Shown here piece after piece: positions 14,642-22,824 of a stretch of 34,494 bases of DNA. Source of the DNA: Paracoccaceae bacterium (GTDB lineage: Bacteria > Pseudomonadota > Alphaproteobacteria > Rhodobacterales > Rhodobacteraceae); assembly GCA_020846995.1 (NCBI GenBank), contig JADLCV010000121.1, positions 1 to 34,494 on the forward strand, read 5' to 3'. Numbering within the stretch: position 1 is the stretch's first letter; each line of letters starts with the position of its first letter. The position numbers and the translations under genes are program-made. The notes under the pieces were generated by a model that was not told the DNA's origin, did not search any database, and worked only from the letters and a program-made list of their open reading frames with translations.

Positions 14642-15546
14642 CGGGAAGGCCCCGTCATGGCCTCGGTCGGGGCGCTGTCGATGAGATCGCCGTAGGGGAT
14701 GGGTGCATCCGTCAGATGCCCGCCGCAGATGCCGGCCTGCCAGCGGTCATGGGCGGCCGGGTCGATCCGGGGCGAGGTCCACATGCCCACCCCGCGATAG
14801 AGGTCGACCACCGCGACCGCAAGTCCCGGATCCAGCGACGGGAAGGTGCGGACGAGCAGGGGGCGGAGGTCCTCGCCACTCCTTCCCATGATGTGGTTCA
14901 TGCCGCGCGCCAGTGCCCGACAGAAGCGGGCCGGCCGATCGTCCGCGGCCGCCGCCGGGCCCTGCCGGTAATAGACACTCCAAGGGATGTTGCCGCCGAC
15001 GGCCGGGTAGCTGGCGACGATCGTCCCCCACCCCCTGGCCGCAAGCTTCATGGCCCCCGGCTGATCGACGAGGAGGTAGTCGCCCATCCCGCCGGCAAAG
15101 CAGCGGGCGAGAATGCCCGCGTCCAGATCCTGGATGTAGTTCACCCGGTTCGGGTCGATGCCGGATTCGCGCAGGACCATCTTGAGGAAGAGCCCGACGC
15201 TCGCGCCGCTCGAGCCCCGCATCGAAACGGTCCGGCCGACCAGATCGCCGGGCCGGAACGCGGGCTCGGGCCGGCGACCGAGAAGGGCGAGCGGCGCCCG
15301 GGCCGAGACCTGCGCGAAGGGGACAAGGCGCAGTCCGCGGCCGTGATGCATCGACGGCACCCAGATCCCGCCGAGGGCGGCGTCGGCCGAGCCCTCGGCC
15401 AGGTGCTCGAGCACCAGATCCCAGGGCTGGGGGACGACGGCCGAGACCTCGAGTCCCTCCTCGGCAAAGAAGCCCTGATCCGCGGCGACGTATTCGGGCA
15501 GGTAGTTCAGGCTGTGGCCCGTGGCGGTGATGCGGAAGCGATCCAT
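14638..15546 (-). CDS. NMT1/THI5-like substrate-binding-fold protein without signal peptide
   Basis: A 302-residue protein with the NMT1/THI5-like fold (SLNYLPEYVAADQGFFAEEGL near the N-terminus, ADAALGGIWVPSM, GRTVSMRGSSGASVGLFLKMVL). Relatives are usually periplasmic binding proteins for nitrate, sulfonates, taurine or pyrimidine precursors, or cytosolic HMP-phosphate synthases in fungi. Here the sequence begins MDRFRITATGHS, with no hydrophobic leader, and the frame upstream also has none, so it is probably cytosolic. The ATG has AGGGG six bases upstream. It follows the ATPase by ten bases and overlaps the racemase by four. Function unknown; it may hold or process the imported compound. 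Confidence 0.75.
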   Translation of the reverse strand: MDRFRITATGHSLNYLPEYVAADQGFFAEEGLEVSAVVPQPWDLVLEHLAEGSADAALGGIWVPSMHHGRGLRLVPFAQVSARAPLALLGRRPEPAFRPGDLVGRTVSMRGSSGASVGLFLKMVLRESGIDPNRVNYIQDLDAGILARCFAGGMGDYLLVDQPGAMKLAARGWGTIVASYPAVGGNIPWSVYYRQGPAAAADDRPARFCRALARGMNHIMGRSGEDLRPLLVRTFPSLDPGLAVAVVDLYRGVGMWTSPRIDPAAHDRWQAGICGGHLTDAPIPYGDLIDSAPTEAMTGPSR

Positions 15547-15556
15547 CGGTCCCCTC

Positions 15557-16735
15557 TCAGGCGACGGGGTTGTGCCGGACAGGCCCGGCTTCCAGGCGCC
15601 GGCCGCTGGCGCTGTCGAACCAGGCCGCATCCTCGACGGCGTAGGATAGGCTGCAGGCATCGCCGTGGTGCAGCCCCGGATGGCCGGCGATGCGAACAAA
15701 GACGAGGTCATCGGTGTTCAGACCGTGGTCGCCGGCCGGTCGGTCGTCCAGCCGGCAGCCGACCACCGTCTCGGCCCCCAGGCGCTCGATGACGATGACC
15801 TGCGCCGCGATCATGCCGCCGGTTCCGGAGAAGAGGCGCAGCTTCTCCGGGCGGACGCCCAGGATCGCGGCCGGCGCGGCCGGCAGCGGCCCGGCATGGG
15901 TCCAGGCGAGCGACGCGCCGACCTCGAGCCGCGACCCTTCCGCGAGGCGGACCGGGATCAGGTTCATCGGCGGCGCCCCCACGAAGCGCGCCACGAAGGT
16001 GTTGGCGGGCTGGTCGTAGATCCCGTCGGGCGTGTCGACCTGCTGGATCTCGCCGTGGTTCATGACGATGATCCGGGTCGCCATCGTCATCGCCTCGACC
16101 TGGTCGTGGGTGACGTAGATGAAGGTCTTGCCGACCTCCCGGTGAAGGGTCGAGATCTCCGAGCGCATCTGCGTTCGGAGCTTGGCGTCGAGGTTCGACA
16201 GCGGCTCGTCGAGGAGATAGAGGGAGGGGTTGCGGACCAGCGACCGGGCCAGCGCGACCCGCTGCCGCTGCCCGCCCGACAGGCTCGCCGGCCGCCGGTC
16301 AAGCAGGGGTTCGAGTTCGAGCTGCCGGGCGATGCGTTCGACGGACGCGGCGAGTTCGGGGTCGCGCATCGCCCGCCAGCGCTGGATGGCGTTGACGACG
16401 GGGATGTGGTGCCACTTGCGGAACCGGTCCATCACCAAGGGAAAGGCGATGTTGCCGCGCACCGTCATGTGCGGGTAGAGGGCATAGGACTGGAAGACGA
16501 AGGCCACGCCGCGCTGGTGGGGCGTCCAGTCGTTGGCGACATGCCCGTCGAAGAGGAGGCTGCCGCCCGAGATCTCGGTCAGCCCGGCGATCATGCGCAG
16601 GAGCGTGGACTTGCCGCAGCCCGAGGGTCCGAGCAGGACCAGGAACTCGCCATCCTCGACGCTGGCATCGAAGCCGCCGATCACCGTGTTGTGGCCGAAG
16701 CTCTTCGCGACCTTCCGGAACTCGATGTGGGGCAT
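15557..16735 (-). CDS. sugar-type (CUT1/UgpC-MalK) ABC importer ATPase
   Basis: A 392-residue ATPase with Walker A GPSGCGKST (36-44), Q-loop VFQSYALYPHMTV, signature LSGGQRQR (152-159), Walker B LYLLDEPLSNLDAKLR and H-loop THDQVEAMT. The C-terminal third is a TOBE/OB regulatory domain (LGVRPEKLRLF). It energises the neighbouring MalF/MalG-type permeases. An oddity is a segment around residues 102-128 (DRFRKWHHIPVVNAIQRWRAM) that looks about 20 residues longer than the equivalent helical-domain region of MalK/UgpC. The gene starts four bases after the permease stop. Substrate cannot be read from the ATPase. Confidence 0.9.
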   Translation of the reverse strand: MPHIEFRKVAKSFGHNTVIGGFDASVEDGEFLVLLGPSGCGKSTLLRMIAGLTEISGGSLLFDGHVANDWTPHQRGVAFVFQSYALYPHMTVRGNIAFPLVMDRFRKWHHIPVVNAIQRWRAMRDPELAASVERIARQLELEPLLDRRPASLSGGQRQRVALARSLVRNPSLYLLDEPLSNLDAKLRTQMRSEISTLHREVGKTFIYVTHDQVEAMTMATRIIVMNHGEIQQVDTPDGIYDQPANTFVARFVGAPPMNLIPVRLAEGSRLEVGASLAWTHAGPLPAAPAAILGVRPEKLRLFSGTGGMIAAQVIVIERLGAETVVGCRLDDRPAGDHGLNTDDLVFVRIAGHPGLHHGDACSLSYAVEDAAWFDSASGRRLEAGPVRHNPVA

Positions 16736-16739
16736 GGCA

Positions 16740-17570
16740 CTAACCCTTCACGGCGCCGGCGGTCAGGCCGGCCACGATCCGGCGCTGGACGAGGAGGAAG
16801 AAGACGATCGCGGGCAGGCTGAACACCAGCGCCGATCCCATCACCGCCGAGAGCGGGACTTCATACTGGCCGATGAAGCTCGCCAGCCCGACCGAGGTCG
16901 GCCAGAGCTTGGGATCCCCGAGGAAGGTCACCGCAAAGAGGAACTCGTTCCAGCCGGCGAAGAAGCCGATGACGGCGGCGGCGGCAACGCTCGGAGCGAT
17001 CAGGGGCAGGATCACCATGGTCAGGATACCGATGCGGGGGCAGTTGTCGATCAGCGCCGATTCCTCGATCTCGTGGGGCACGGCATCCATCGCGTTCTTG
17101 AGGATGAAGGCCGTCACCGGCATCGAGAAGCCGACGTTGGCGAGGACGAGCCCCTCGAGACTGTTGAGAAGGCCGAGGACGATGAACATCGCATAGAGCG
17201 GCACGACGATCAGCGCCTCGGGGATGACCTGGGTCATGAAGAGCAGGAAGCCGATGGCGCCGCGGCCATGGAACCGGAACCGCGACAGCGCATAGCCCAT
17301 GACCGAGCCGAGGAGGAGCGACAGGACCGAGGTCCCGGCGGCGATGACGCCGGCGTTGACGAGCCACCGCAGGAGCGGAACCTGCCCCAGTTCGTGAATG
17401 AGCCCAGGGAGGTTGCCAAGCTGCGGCCACGGCACCTGGCCGGTGTTGTAGAGCTGCGAGCTCACGTTCAGCGCCGTCGAGGCCATCCAGTAGACCGGAA
17501 AGCCGGCGAAGACGACGAGGATGGCGATGACGACGAAGCGCGCCACCGACGCGAGCGGGATCCTGTTCAT
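16740..17570 (-). CDS. ABC importer permease, MalG-type
   Basis: A 276-residue inner-membrane permease with six hydrophobic segments. The EAA loop is MDAVPHEIEESALIDNCPRIG followed by LPLIAP, the classical contact with the ATPase. The short N-terminus before the first helix and the C-terminal VQRRIVAGLTAGAVKG ending are typical of MalG/UgpE-type carbohydrate permeases. The ATG at 17570 overlaps the previous permease stop by four bases (ATGA). Confidence 0.9.
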   Translation of the reverse strand: MNRIPLASVARFVVIAILVVFAGFPVYWMASTALNVSSQLYNTGQVPWPQLGNLPGLIHELGQVPLLRWLVNAGVIAAGTSVLSLLLGSVMGYALSRFRFHGRGAIGFLLFMTQVIPEALIVVPLYAMFIVLGLLNSLEGLVLANVGFSMPVTAFILKNAMDAVPHEIEESALIDNCPRIGILTMVILPLIAPSVAAAAVIGFFAGWNEFLFAVTFLGDPKLWPTSVGLASFIGQYEVPLSAVMGSALVFSLPAIVFFLLVQRRIVAGLTAGAVKG

Positions 17571-18502
17571 CGCGACATCACCCGCGCCCGGTGGCGCTCG
17601 AAAAGGAAGTGCACGAGGGCGACGAGAAGCGCGAGGACGAGGCCGACCGCGCCGTAGGCCGACGCCATGCCGAGGTTGAAGTCCTCGAAGGCGGTCTGCC
17701 GCAGCTCGACGACGAGCGTGCTGGTCGAGCCGATCGGTCCGCCGCCGGTGAGAAGGTAGATGACGTCGAACCGCCGGATCGACCACACCGCGATCAGGAG
17801 CGAGACGAGCTGCAGCGTCGGCAGGATGTGCGGCAGCGTCACGTTGCGGAAGACGTTGAGCGCGTCGGCCCCGTCGATGCGCGCGGCCTCGCGCACCTCC
17901 TCGGGCACCGACTGGAGCGCGGCGAGGACGACCAGCATCACGAAGGGCGAGACCTGCCAGACGGTGACAATCAGGATCGACGGCAACGCGAGGCCGAGCG
18001 AGTTGGTCCATCGCAGCCGGCCGAGCCCCATCGCCTGGGTGATGTCGTTGAGGACGCCCGAGGGGAGGTTGAAGATCCAGAGCCAGATCAGCGCCGCGGC
18101 CACACCCGGCACCGCCCAGCCGAAGAGCAGGACCGCGCGCACGGCCGCACGGCCCCTGAACGGCCGGTCGATCGCGAAGGCGGCGATGACGCCGAGACCC
18201 ACCCCGAAGAGGACGGCCAGCACCGTGTAGACGATCGTGATCCTGAGCGTGGTGTAGAACTGCGGGTCGGCGACCAGCCGGCGGTAGTTGTCCAGGCCGA
18301 TGAACTTGCCGGCATTGGGGTTCATCAGCTTGGTGTCGGCGAAGCTCATCAGCATCTGGTCGGTCAGCGGCCAGAACATGAAGAGCACGAGATAGCCGAA
18401 CGGCAGCGCGACGAATGCGTAGGGAAGCCACCTTTCCAGGTGAACCGTGCGCCTCCTGCCGCGCCCCGGCGTCACGGTCTGGTGGCCGGCTGTCCCCGTC
18501 AT
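17567..18502 (-). CDS. ABC importer permease, MalF-type
   Basis: A 311-residue permease of the MalF/UgpA type, with six hydrophobic segments and the EAA loop VPEEVREAARIDGADALNVFRNVTLP. The ATG at 18502 is preferred since CAGGAG lies eight bases upstream. An in-frame GTG at 18523 overlapping the binding-protein stop as GTGA would add seven residues. The arrangement with the downstream MalG-type permease and ATPase is that of a CUT1 importer. Confidence 0.9.
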   Translation of the reverse strand: MTGTAGHQTVTPGRGRRRTVHLERWLPYAFVALPFGYLVLFMFWPLTDQMLMSFADTKLMNPNAGKFIGLDNYRRLVADPQFYTTLRITIVYTVLAVLFGVGLGVIAAFAIDRPFRGRAAVRAVLLFGWAVPGVAAALIWLWIFNLPSGVLNDITQAMGLGRLRWTNSLGLALPSILIVTVWQVSPFVMLVVLAALQSVPEEVREAARIDGADALNVFRNVTLPHILPTLQLVSLLIAVWSIRRFDVIYLLTGGGPIGSTSTLVVELRQTAFEDFNLGMASAYGAVGLVLALLVALVHFLFERHRARVMSR

Positions 18503-18519
18503 CCGTCGCGCTCCTGCGG

Positions 18520-19767
18520 TCACTTCCGGCCGAACTTGCTGTCGATCTCGGCCTGGGCGGCCGCCATGGCCGCTTCGGCGGTGGCGCCGCCCAGGAGAAC
18601 CTTCTCGACCCCCTCCATGACCGGGCGCAGGATCGCCGCCGTGTCAACCTCGTGGCCCGGGATGAGGATCGCCCGGCTGGTCTTGCCGATCTCGACGAAA
18701 GCCGGCGCCCAGGGGTTGGCGGCGATGAACTCGGCCGAGACGGGCACGTCGGTGGCCAGCGGATCGGGGCCCGAGGCCTCGCGCAGGGACTGCTGTCCCT
18801 CGGCCGAGTAGAGCCAGCGCAGGAAGTCCCGGGCCTCCTCGGGGTGCTTGGAGAACTTCGAGAGCACGACGAAGATCTGCTGGTGCGCGCCGGGACGGGG
18901 GAACGGCAGCGGCGCCGCGGCGAGGTCGGTCGAGGGCATCGCCCCGCCCGAGGCGATGTTCAGCGTGCCGCCCGAGGCGTCGATCGCGAAGGCGACCTGC
19001 CCTTCCTTGAAGCGCTGGCGCTGGGTGCTCATCTGGTCGCCGATCGGGATCATGCCGGAATGATACATCTTCGCGAAGTCCGCGATCGCGGCCGCGACCT
19101 CGGGCGTGTTGACGTTCAGCTTGCCCTCGGCGTCGACCCAGTTCACGCCGTTGCCGTAGGCCCAGTTCGAGAAGTCGAGGAACCAGCCGGTCTCGACCGT
19201 CGAGTGGCGGGCGGCGAAGCCGATGGCGCCGGTTGCGGCGCTGACCTTCTCGGCCTGCGCGACGAGCTCGTCGACCGTGGTCGGGACGCTGGCGCCTGCC
19301 TGTTCGAGGAGCTTCTTGTTGTAGATGAGCGCGTAGGGCGACCGCTGCCAGGCGATGCCCAGGCGAACCCCGTCGAGCACGCCGGCATCGTTGGTGGCAT
19401 TGAGGTTGGGGATGCCCGCGGCCACGTCATCGAGGGGCAGGAGGAAGCCCGCCCCGGCGAGGGCCACGAAGAGCGCGTCCTGGGGGATGGCGATGTCGGG
19501 ACCGAGGCCCGCACCCATCTCGGTCATCAGGCGGGTCGTGATGTCGGAGGACGGCACCGCCTCCTGGACGAGATCGACGTTGGGGTTCACCTGCTCGTAT
19601 TTCTCGAGGGCGGCCCAGAGCTTCGCGCCACGCAGCGCGTCGAGCCACTGCGAGTTGGCGATCACGAGTTCGATCTTCGCCTGCGACCAGGCGGGCGTGC
19701 CCTGCACCAGTGCGGACAGCGCCAGCGCGGCCGTGCCGGCAAGGAGGGTTCGGCGGCGGGTGGTCAT
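18520..19767 (-). CDS. extracellular solute-binding protein (family 1, CUT1-type)
   Basis: A 415-residue periplasmic binding protein. The N-terminus MTTRRRTLLAGTAALALSALV carries a twin-arginine-like TRRRTLL sequence followed by a hydrophobic core, so it may use Tat or Sec; cleavage is likely near AWSQA. The body has the family-1 binding-protein pattern: NPNVDLVQEAVPSSDI, GPDIAIPQDALFVALAGAGFLLPLDD (given in part), YALIYNKKLLEQAG and FKEGQVAFAIDASG. The family binds sugars, polyols and glycerol-phosphate diesters, but also other polar molecules. It lies 41 bases after the M24 gene and is the receptor of the operon's importer. Confidence 0.88.
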   Translation of the reverse strand: MTTRRRTLLAGTAALALSALVQGTPAWSQAKIELVIANSQWLDALRGAKLWAALEKYEQVNPNVDLVQEAVPSSDITTRLMTEMGAGLGPDIAIPQDALFVALAGAGFLLPLDDVAAGIPNLNATNDAGVLDGVRLGIAWQRSPYALIYNKKLLEQAGASVPTTVDELVAQAEKVSAATGAIGFAARHSTVETGWFLDFSNWAYGNGVNWVDAEGKLNVNTPEVAAAIADFAKMYHSGMIPIGDQMSTQRQRFKEGQVAFAIDASGGTLNIASGGAMPSTDLAAAPLPFPRPGAHQQIFVVLSKFSKHPEEARDFLRWLYSAEGQQSLREASGPDPLATDVPVSAEFIAANPWAPAFVEIGKTSRAILIPGHEVDTAAILRPVMEGVEKVLLGGATAEAAMAAAQAEIDSKFGRK

Positions 19768-19808
19768 GGACGTCGTTCCTTTCGGGTGGCCTTGGGTGAC
19801 GGAAGGCA

Positions 19809-21233
19809 TCAGGCGGGGACGCGATGGACCTCGAGCGGGGTGTGGCGGCTCAGGTTCTCCGCCCCGGTCTCGGTGACGAGGTAGCAGTCGCCGATGTTGG
19901 CGCCCGCGACCTGGGGCTCGAGCCATTGCGAGTGAAGGATGAAGGTCATGCCCTCCTCGAGGATGTCGTGGTTGTTGGACTGGATGTTGTAGGGCTGGAC
20001 CCGCGGCATCGCCACCGAGTGCCCGACATTGGGGTTGTGCGGGCCGCGGGTCGCCGGCCAGACATGCATCAGCCGGCGGCCCTGCGCCTCCCAGTCGGGA
20101 TCGGGGACGTGCTGGACGGGCACCCGCCGCGGCCCGCCATCGTCGTCGGCCGACCAGTTGTAGGGCATCGTCCGGCTGTCGGCGCTGTCGAGATAACCCC
20201 GCGCGATGTAGGGGCCGAAGGACGCATTGGCGAGATCCGAGATCATGGCTCCCGGCCGCACCAGCGCCGCGGCGGCACGCACGCCCTCGGTGCACATCGC
20301 CAGCACCTCCTCCTGCCGGTCGGTGATCGTGCCGACGGCGATCATGCGCGCGGTCTGGGCGAAATAGCCGTGGTACTGGACCGCCGAGATGTAGAGGTTG
20401 ATGAGGTCGCCGGCGCGCACGATATGGCCGTAGGGCTTGCCGCAGTGGGTGCCCCAGGGGTTGATGCCGATCTGGTAGCCGTCGGCGGCCTCGCCGCCGC
20501 GGGCGATCTGGGCAAAGGTGAAGGCGGCGTAGATCTCGTGGTCGGTGACGCCCGGCCGCACGACGTGATAGGCCGCCTGCATGCCGATGCTGGCCAGCTG
20601 CGCCGCCGCGCGCACCAGCGCCTGCTCGCGCTTCGAGCGCCGGCGCTGCAGGCGCTCGACGATCGCGTTCGCTCGCGCCTGACGGCTCTTCGGCAGGCGC
20701 CTGGCCAGCCCCTCCCAGTAGGGCGCCGAGGTCGCGTCGCCGATCAGGCCGAGGTCGGCGCCCGCCAGGCCCTGCCGCTCCAGATGCTGCGCCACCGCCT
20801 CGACCACGCGGTCGACGGTGCGGCCGGGGCGGTTGTAGGTCTCGCGCCCCCAGGTGCCGACCTGCCAGATGTCCTCGACCAGCACGGGTTCGCCCGCCGG
20901 CGGCAGGATGACCGAACTGGAGAAGATCGAGAACAGGGTGAGCGGCCGGTCGTCGTCCGTCGGGATCACGAGGACGCCCTCGCGCACCCAGTCGCAGATG
21001 TAGCGCAGGTAGGAGTTCGAGGTCTTGTAGGAGCCGATGCCGTCGGCATGGACGAGGATGGCGTCGTGGCCGGCCACCACCGCCTCGCGGCGGATGCGCC
21101 GCAGGCGGTCGGCGAACTCGGCTTCGGGCAGGGGAGGGACAGGCTCGAACTCGAAGTCCGGCCGGAAGCCGTCGAGCAGGGCCTCCATGCGGGCGGGCGC
21201 GAAGGCGGCAGGGGCGGATCGTGTCAGGGTCAT
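19809..21233 (-). CDS. M24-fold (creatinase/aminopeptidase P-like) protein lacking metal ligands
   Basis: A 474-residue protein with an N-terminal creatinase-type domain (AILVHADGIGSYKTSNSYL) and a C-terminal pita-bread M24 domain from about residue 195. The dinuclear metal ligands of M24 peptidases appear lost: the first Asp of GDxVxxDxG is Y281 (GDLINLYIS), the next Asp is absent from GYFAQTARM, and the Glu of the usual FTIEP is H434 (FILHSQ). Histidines are kept: H263 in GINPWGTH, which aligns with the catalytic His232 region of metal-free creatinase (GINTDGAH), and H405 in VGHSVAM. So it resembles creatinase more than a peptidase, but creatinase Glu residues are not evident. It heads the seven-gene operon. 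The start is the ATG at 21233 with a weak GAGGA upstream. Confidence 0.8.
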   Translation of the reverse strand: MTLTRSAPAAFAPARMEALLDGFRPDFEFEPVPPLPEAEFADRLRRIRREAVVAGHDAILVHADGIGSYKTSNSYLRYICDWVREGVLVIPTDDDRPLTLFSIFSSSVILPPAGEPVLVEDIWQVGTWGRETYNRPGRTVDRVVEAVAQHLERQGLAGADLGLIGDATSAPYWEGLARRLPKSRQARANAIVERLQRRRSKREQALVRAAAQLASIGMQAAYHVVRPGVTDHEIYAAFTFAQIARGGEAADGYQIGINPWGTHCGKPYGHIVRAGDLINLYISAVQYHGYFAQTARMIAVGTITDRQEEVLAMCTEGVRAAAALVRPGAMISDLANASFGPYIARGYLDSADSRTMPYNWSADDDGGPRRVPVQHVPDPDWEAQGRRLMHVWPATRGPHNPNVGHSVAMPRVQPYNIQSNNHDILEEGMTFILHSQWLEPQVAGANIGDCYLVTETGAENLSRHTPLEVHRVPA

Positions 21234-21631
21234 CGGTCTGCAAGTCCTCGCTGATCGGGGCAGCCTCCCATGGCGCGGATTGCCGCTGTCAAGGGGAATC
21301 GGCGGGATGCCGAGGAAACGGTCACACGCCTGAATTCTCGGCATTGACGACTCCGCAAGCCGATCGGGGACCGGATTTCCCAACCCGCGGATGGCTCAGG
21401 ATCGACGTGATTCCAGGCGTTCAGACGTGATGTCGGGCATCCCGTCCGGCGCGCGCATGAAAATTCCAGGTTGCTTGCCGGGATGTTTTTTCCAATGACC
21501 GCCGGCCTCGCTGCCCGGAAAACCGGGCTTCGGGGCGGCCTGCGGGTGCGCCTCCGGCCGGTCGGCCGAATCAGGTCCCGCGCCGGGAAGGGGTGGCGCG
21601 GGCGGGCGGGCGCCCCTGCCAGGGGGGCCGG
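21234..21631. other. 398-base control region upstream of the M24-led operon
   Basis: No gene is seen. It is AT-richer than other gaps. TTGACA occurs on the minus strand (21292-21287), 54 bases from the M24 start, although no good -10 follows. A spaced inverted repeat lies at 21307-21344. Nearer the glutathionyl-reductase stop are two hairpins: GCCCGG/CCGGGC around AAAA (21513-21528) and CCCCT/AGGGG (21613-21625), possible ends for the minus-strand reductase transcript. Confidence 0.5.
21307..21344. promoter_or_regulatory. spaced inverted repeat upstream of the M24-led operon, possible regulator site
   Basis: ATGCCGAG (21307-21314) and CTCGGCAT (21337-21344) are exact reverse complements, 30 bases centre to centre, close to three helical turns. 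It is 74-111 bases upstream of the M24 start. This layout fits a dimeric or tetrameric regulator such as RpiR binding both half sites; no direct evidence ties it to that protein. Confidence 0.45.
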
Positions 21632-22606
21632 TCAGCCGCGACCGTGGGGGGCGGCGAAGTCGAGGACCGGGTTCGCCGGGATGATGCGGTGCGGGTTGAT
21701 GGTCGCGTGGCTGTAGTGGTAGTGGCGCACGATGTGGTCGAGGTGCACCGTCGCCGCCACCCCCGGGTACTGGTAGAGGTCGCGCGTGTAGCCCCAGAGG
21801 CTCGGGTAGTCGATCAGCCGCCGCCGGTTGCACTTGAAGTGCAGGTGGTAGACGGGATCGAAGCGCAGGAGCGTCGGCAGGAGGCGCCAGTCGGCCTCGG
21901 TGACCTCGGCGCCCATGAGGTAGCGGCGGCCGAGAAGGCGCTCCTCGAGCCAGTCGAGGGTCGCGAAGACCTCGGCCACGGCCGCGTCGTAGGCGGCCTG
22001 GGTGGTGGCGAAGCCGGCCCGGTAGACGCCGTTGTTCAGCCCCTCGTAGAGGCGGGCGTTGACGCCGTCGATCCCGGCCCGGAGGGGGGCGGGCAGGAAG
22101 TCCTGCCGGTTGCCCGTGATCCCGTCGAAGGCCGCGTTGAACATGCGGATGATCTCGCCGCTCTCGTTCGAGACGATGGTGTCGCGGGCCCGGTCCCAGA
22201 GCACGGGCACGGTGACGCGGCCCGAGGCGCGGGGGGCCGCCCGCAGGTAGAGGTCGCGCAGGAAGGCCACCCCGTGCAGCCGGTCGCCGGTCGTGCCGGG
22301 GAAGTCGCGGCCGAAGGTCCAGCCCTCGGCCAGCATGTCGGGATGGACGACCGAGACCCCGATCAGGGGTTCGAGCCCCTTCAGCTCCCGGTAGATGAGC
22401 GTCCGGTGCGCCCACGGGCAGGCGTAGGAGACGTAGAGGTGGTAGCGCCCGGCCTCGGCCCTGAACCCGCCCTCCCCGGTCGGACCGGCGCGGCCGTCCG
22501 CCGTGACCCAGTTACGGAAGGCCGCGGGCGGGCGCAGGAAGGCGCCCCCGGACGCACCGGTGTCATGCCATTCGTCGACCCAGCTTCCCTCGACGAGCCG
22601 TCCCAT
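21632..22606 (-). CDS. yqjG: glutathionyl-hydroquinone reductase (YqjG/ECM4-type GST)
   Basis: A 324-residue Xi-class glutathione transferase. The catalytic Cys is in YVSYACPWAHRTLI, the class hallmark CPWAHR. Other marks are VSVVHPDML, TVPVLWD, SNESGEIIRMFN and the C-terminal DPVYHLHFKCNRR followed by HYHYSHATINPHRIIP, all shared with YqjG and fungal Ecm4. These enzymes reduce glutathionyl-hydroquinones using glutathione. The ATG at 22606 has GGAGGGAG close upstream. It is a single gene, on the same strand as the M24 operon but downstream of nothing related. Confidence 0.93.
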   Translation of the reverse strand: MGRLVEGSWVDEWHDTGASGGAFLRPPAAFRNWVTADGRAGPTGEGGFRAEAGRYHLYVSYACPWAHRTLIYRELKGLEPLIGVSVVHPDMLAEGWTFGRDFPGTTGDRLHGVAFLRDLYLRAAPRASGRVTVPVLWDRARDTIVSNESGEIIRMFNAAFDGITGNRQDFLPAPLRAGIDGVNARLYEGLNNGVYRAGFATTQAAYDAAVAEVFATLDWLEERLLGRRYLMGAEVTEADWRLLPTLLRFDPVYHLHFKCNRRRLIDYPSLWGYTRDLYQYPGVAATVHLDHIVRHYHYSHATINPHRIIPANPVLDFAAPHGRG

Positions 22607-22824
22607 GGCTCCCTCCCCTCCCCCGCGCGCGCTCTCCTGCCATATGGCGCGGGCCCCGGCCCGCCGCCAGCCGCACCCGCGAACCGGGCCTGTGCGCGGG
22701 CCCTGCGGCCCCCGGGCCACAGTGCCCCGCCGGGGCGCGACCGCGACATATTTCCGCCCGAGGGGCAGGGGAGCCTTGAAGCCGGACCGGTTCCACCCAT
22801 GCTGGATGGTGGGGGGAGGGCGTG

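Noticed and set aside
13046-21233. Transposon or genomic-island borders around the RpiR/M24 locus
   Set aside because: No transposase, integrase, tRNA or flanking direct repeats are visible, so recent transfer cannot be claimed.
18520-21243. 907-residue frame that would fuse the binding protein to an upstream part
   Set aside because: The upstream part is the M24 gene read in a wrong frame; a leader peptide begins exactly at the binding-protein ATG (19767).
21486-21491. T6 run considered as an intrinsic terminator
   Set aside because: No stem-loop lies directly before it on the plus strand, and no plus-strand gene ends there.
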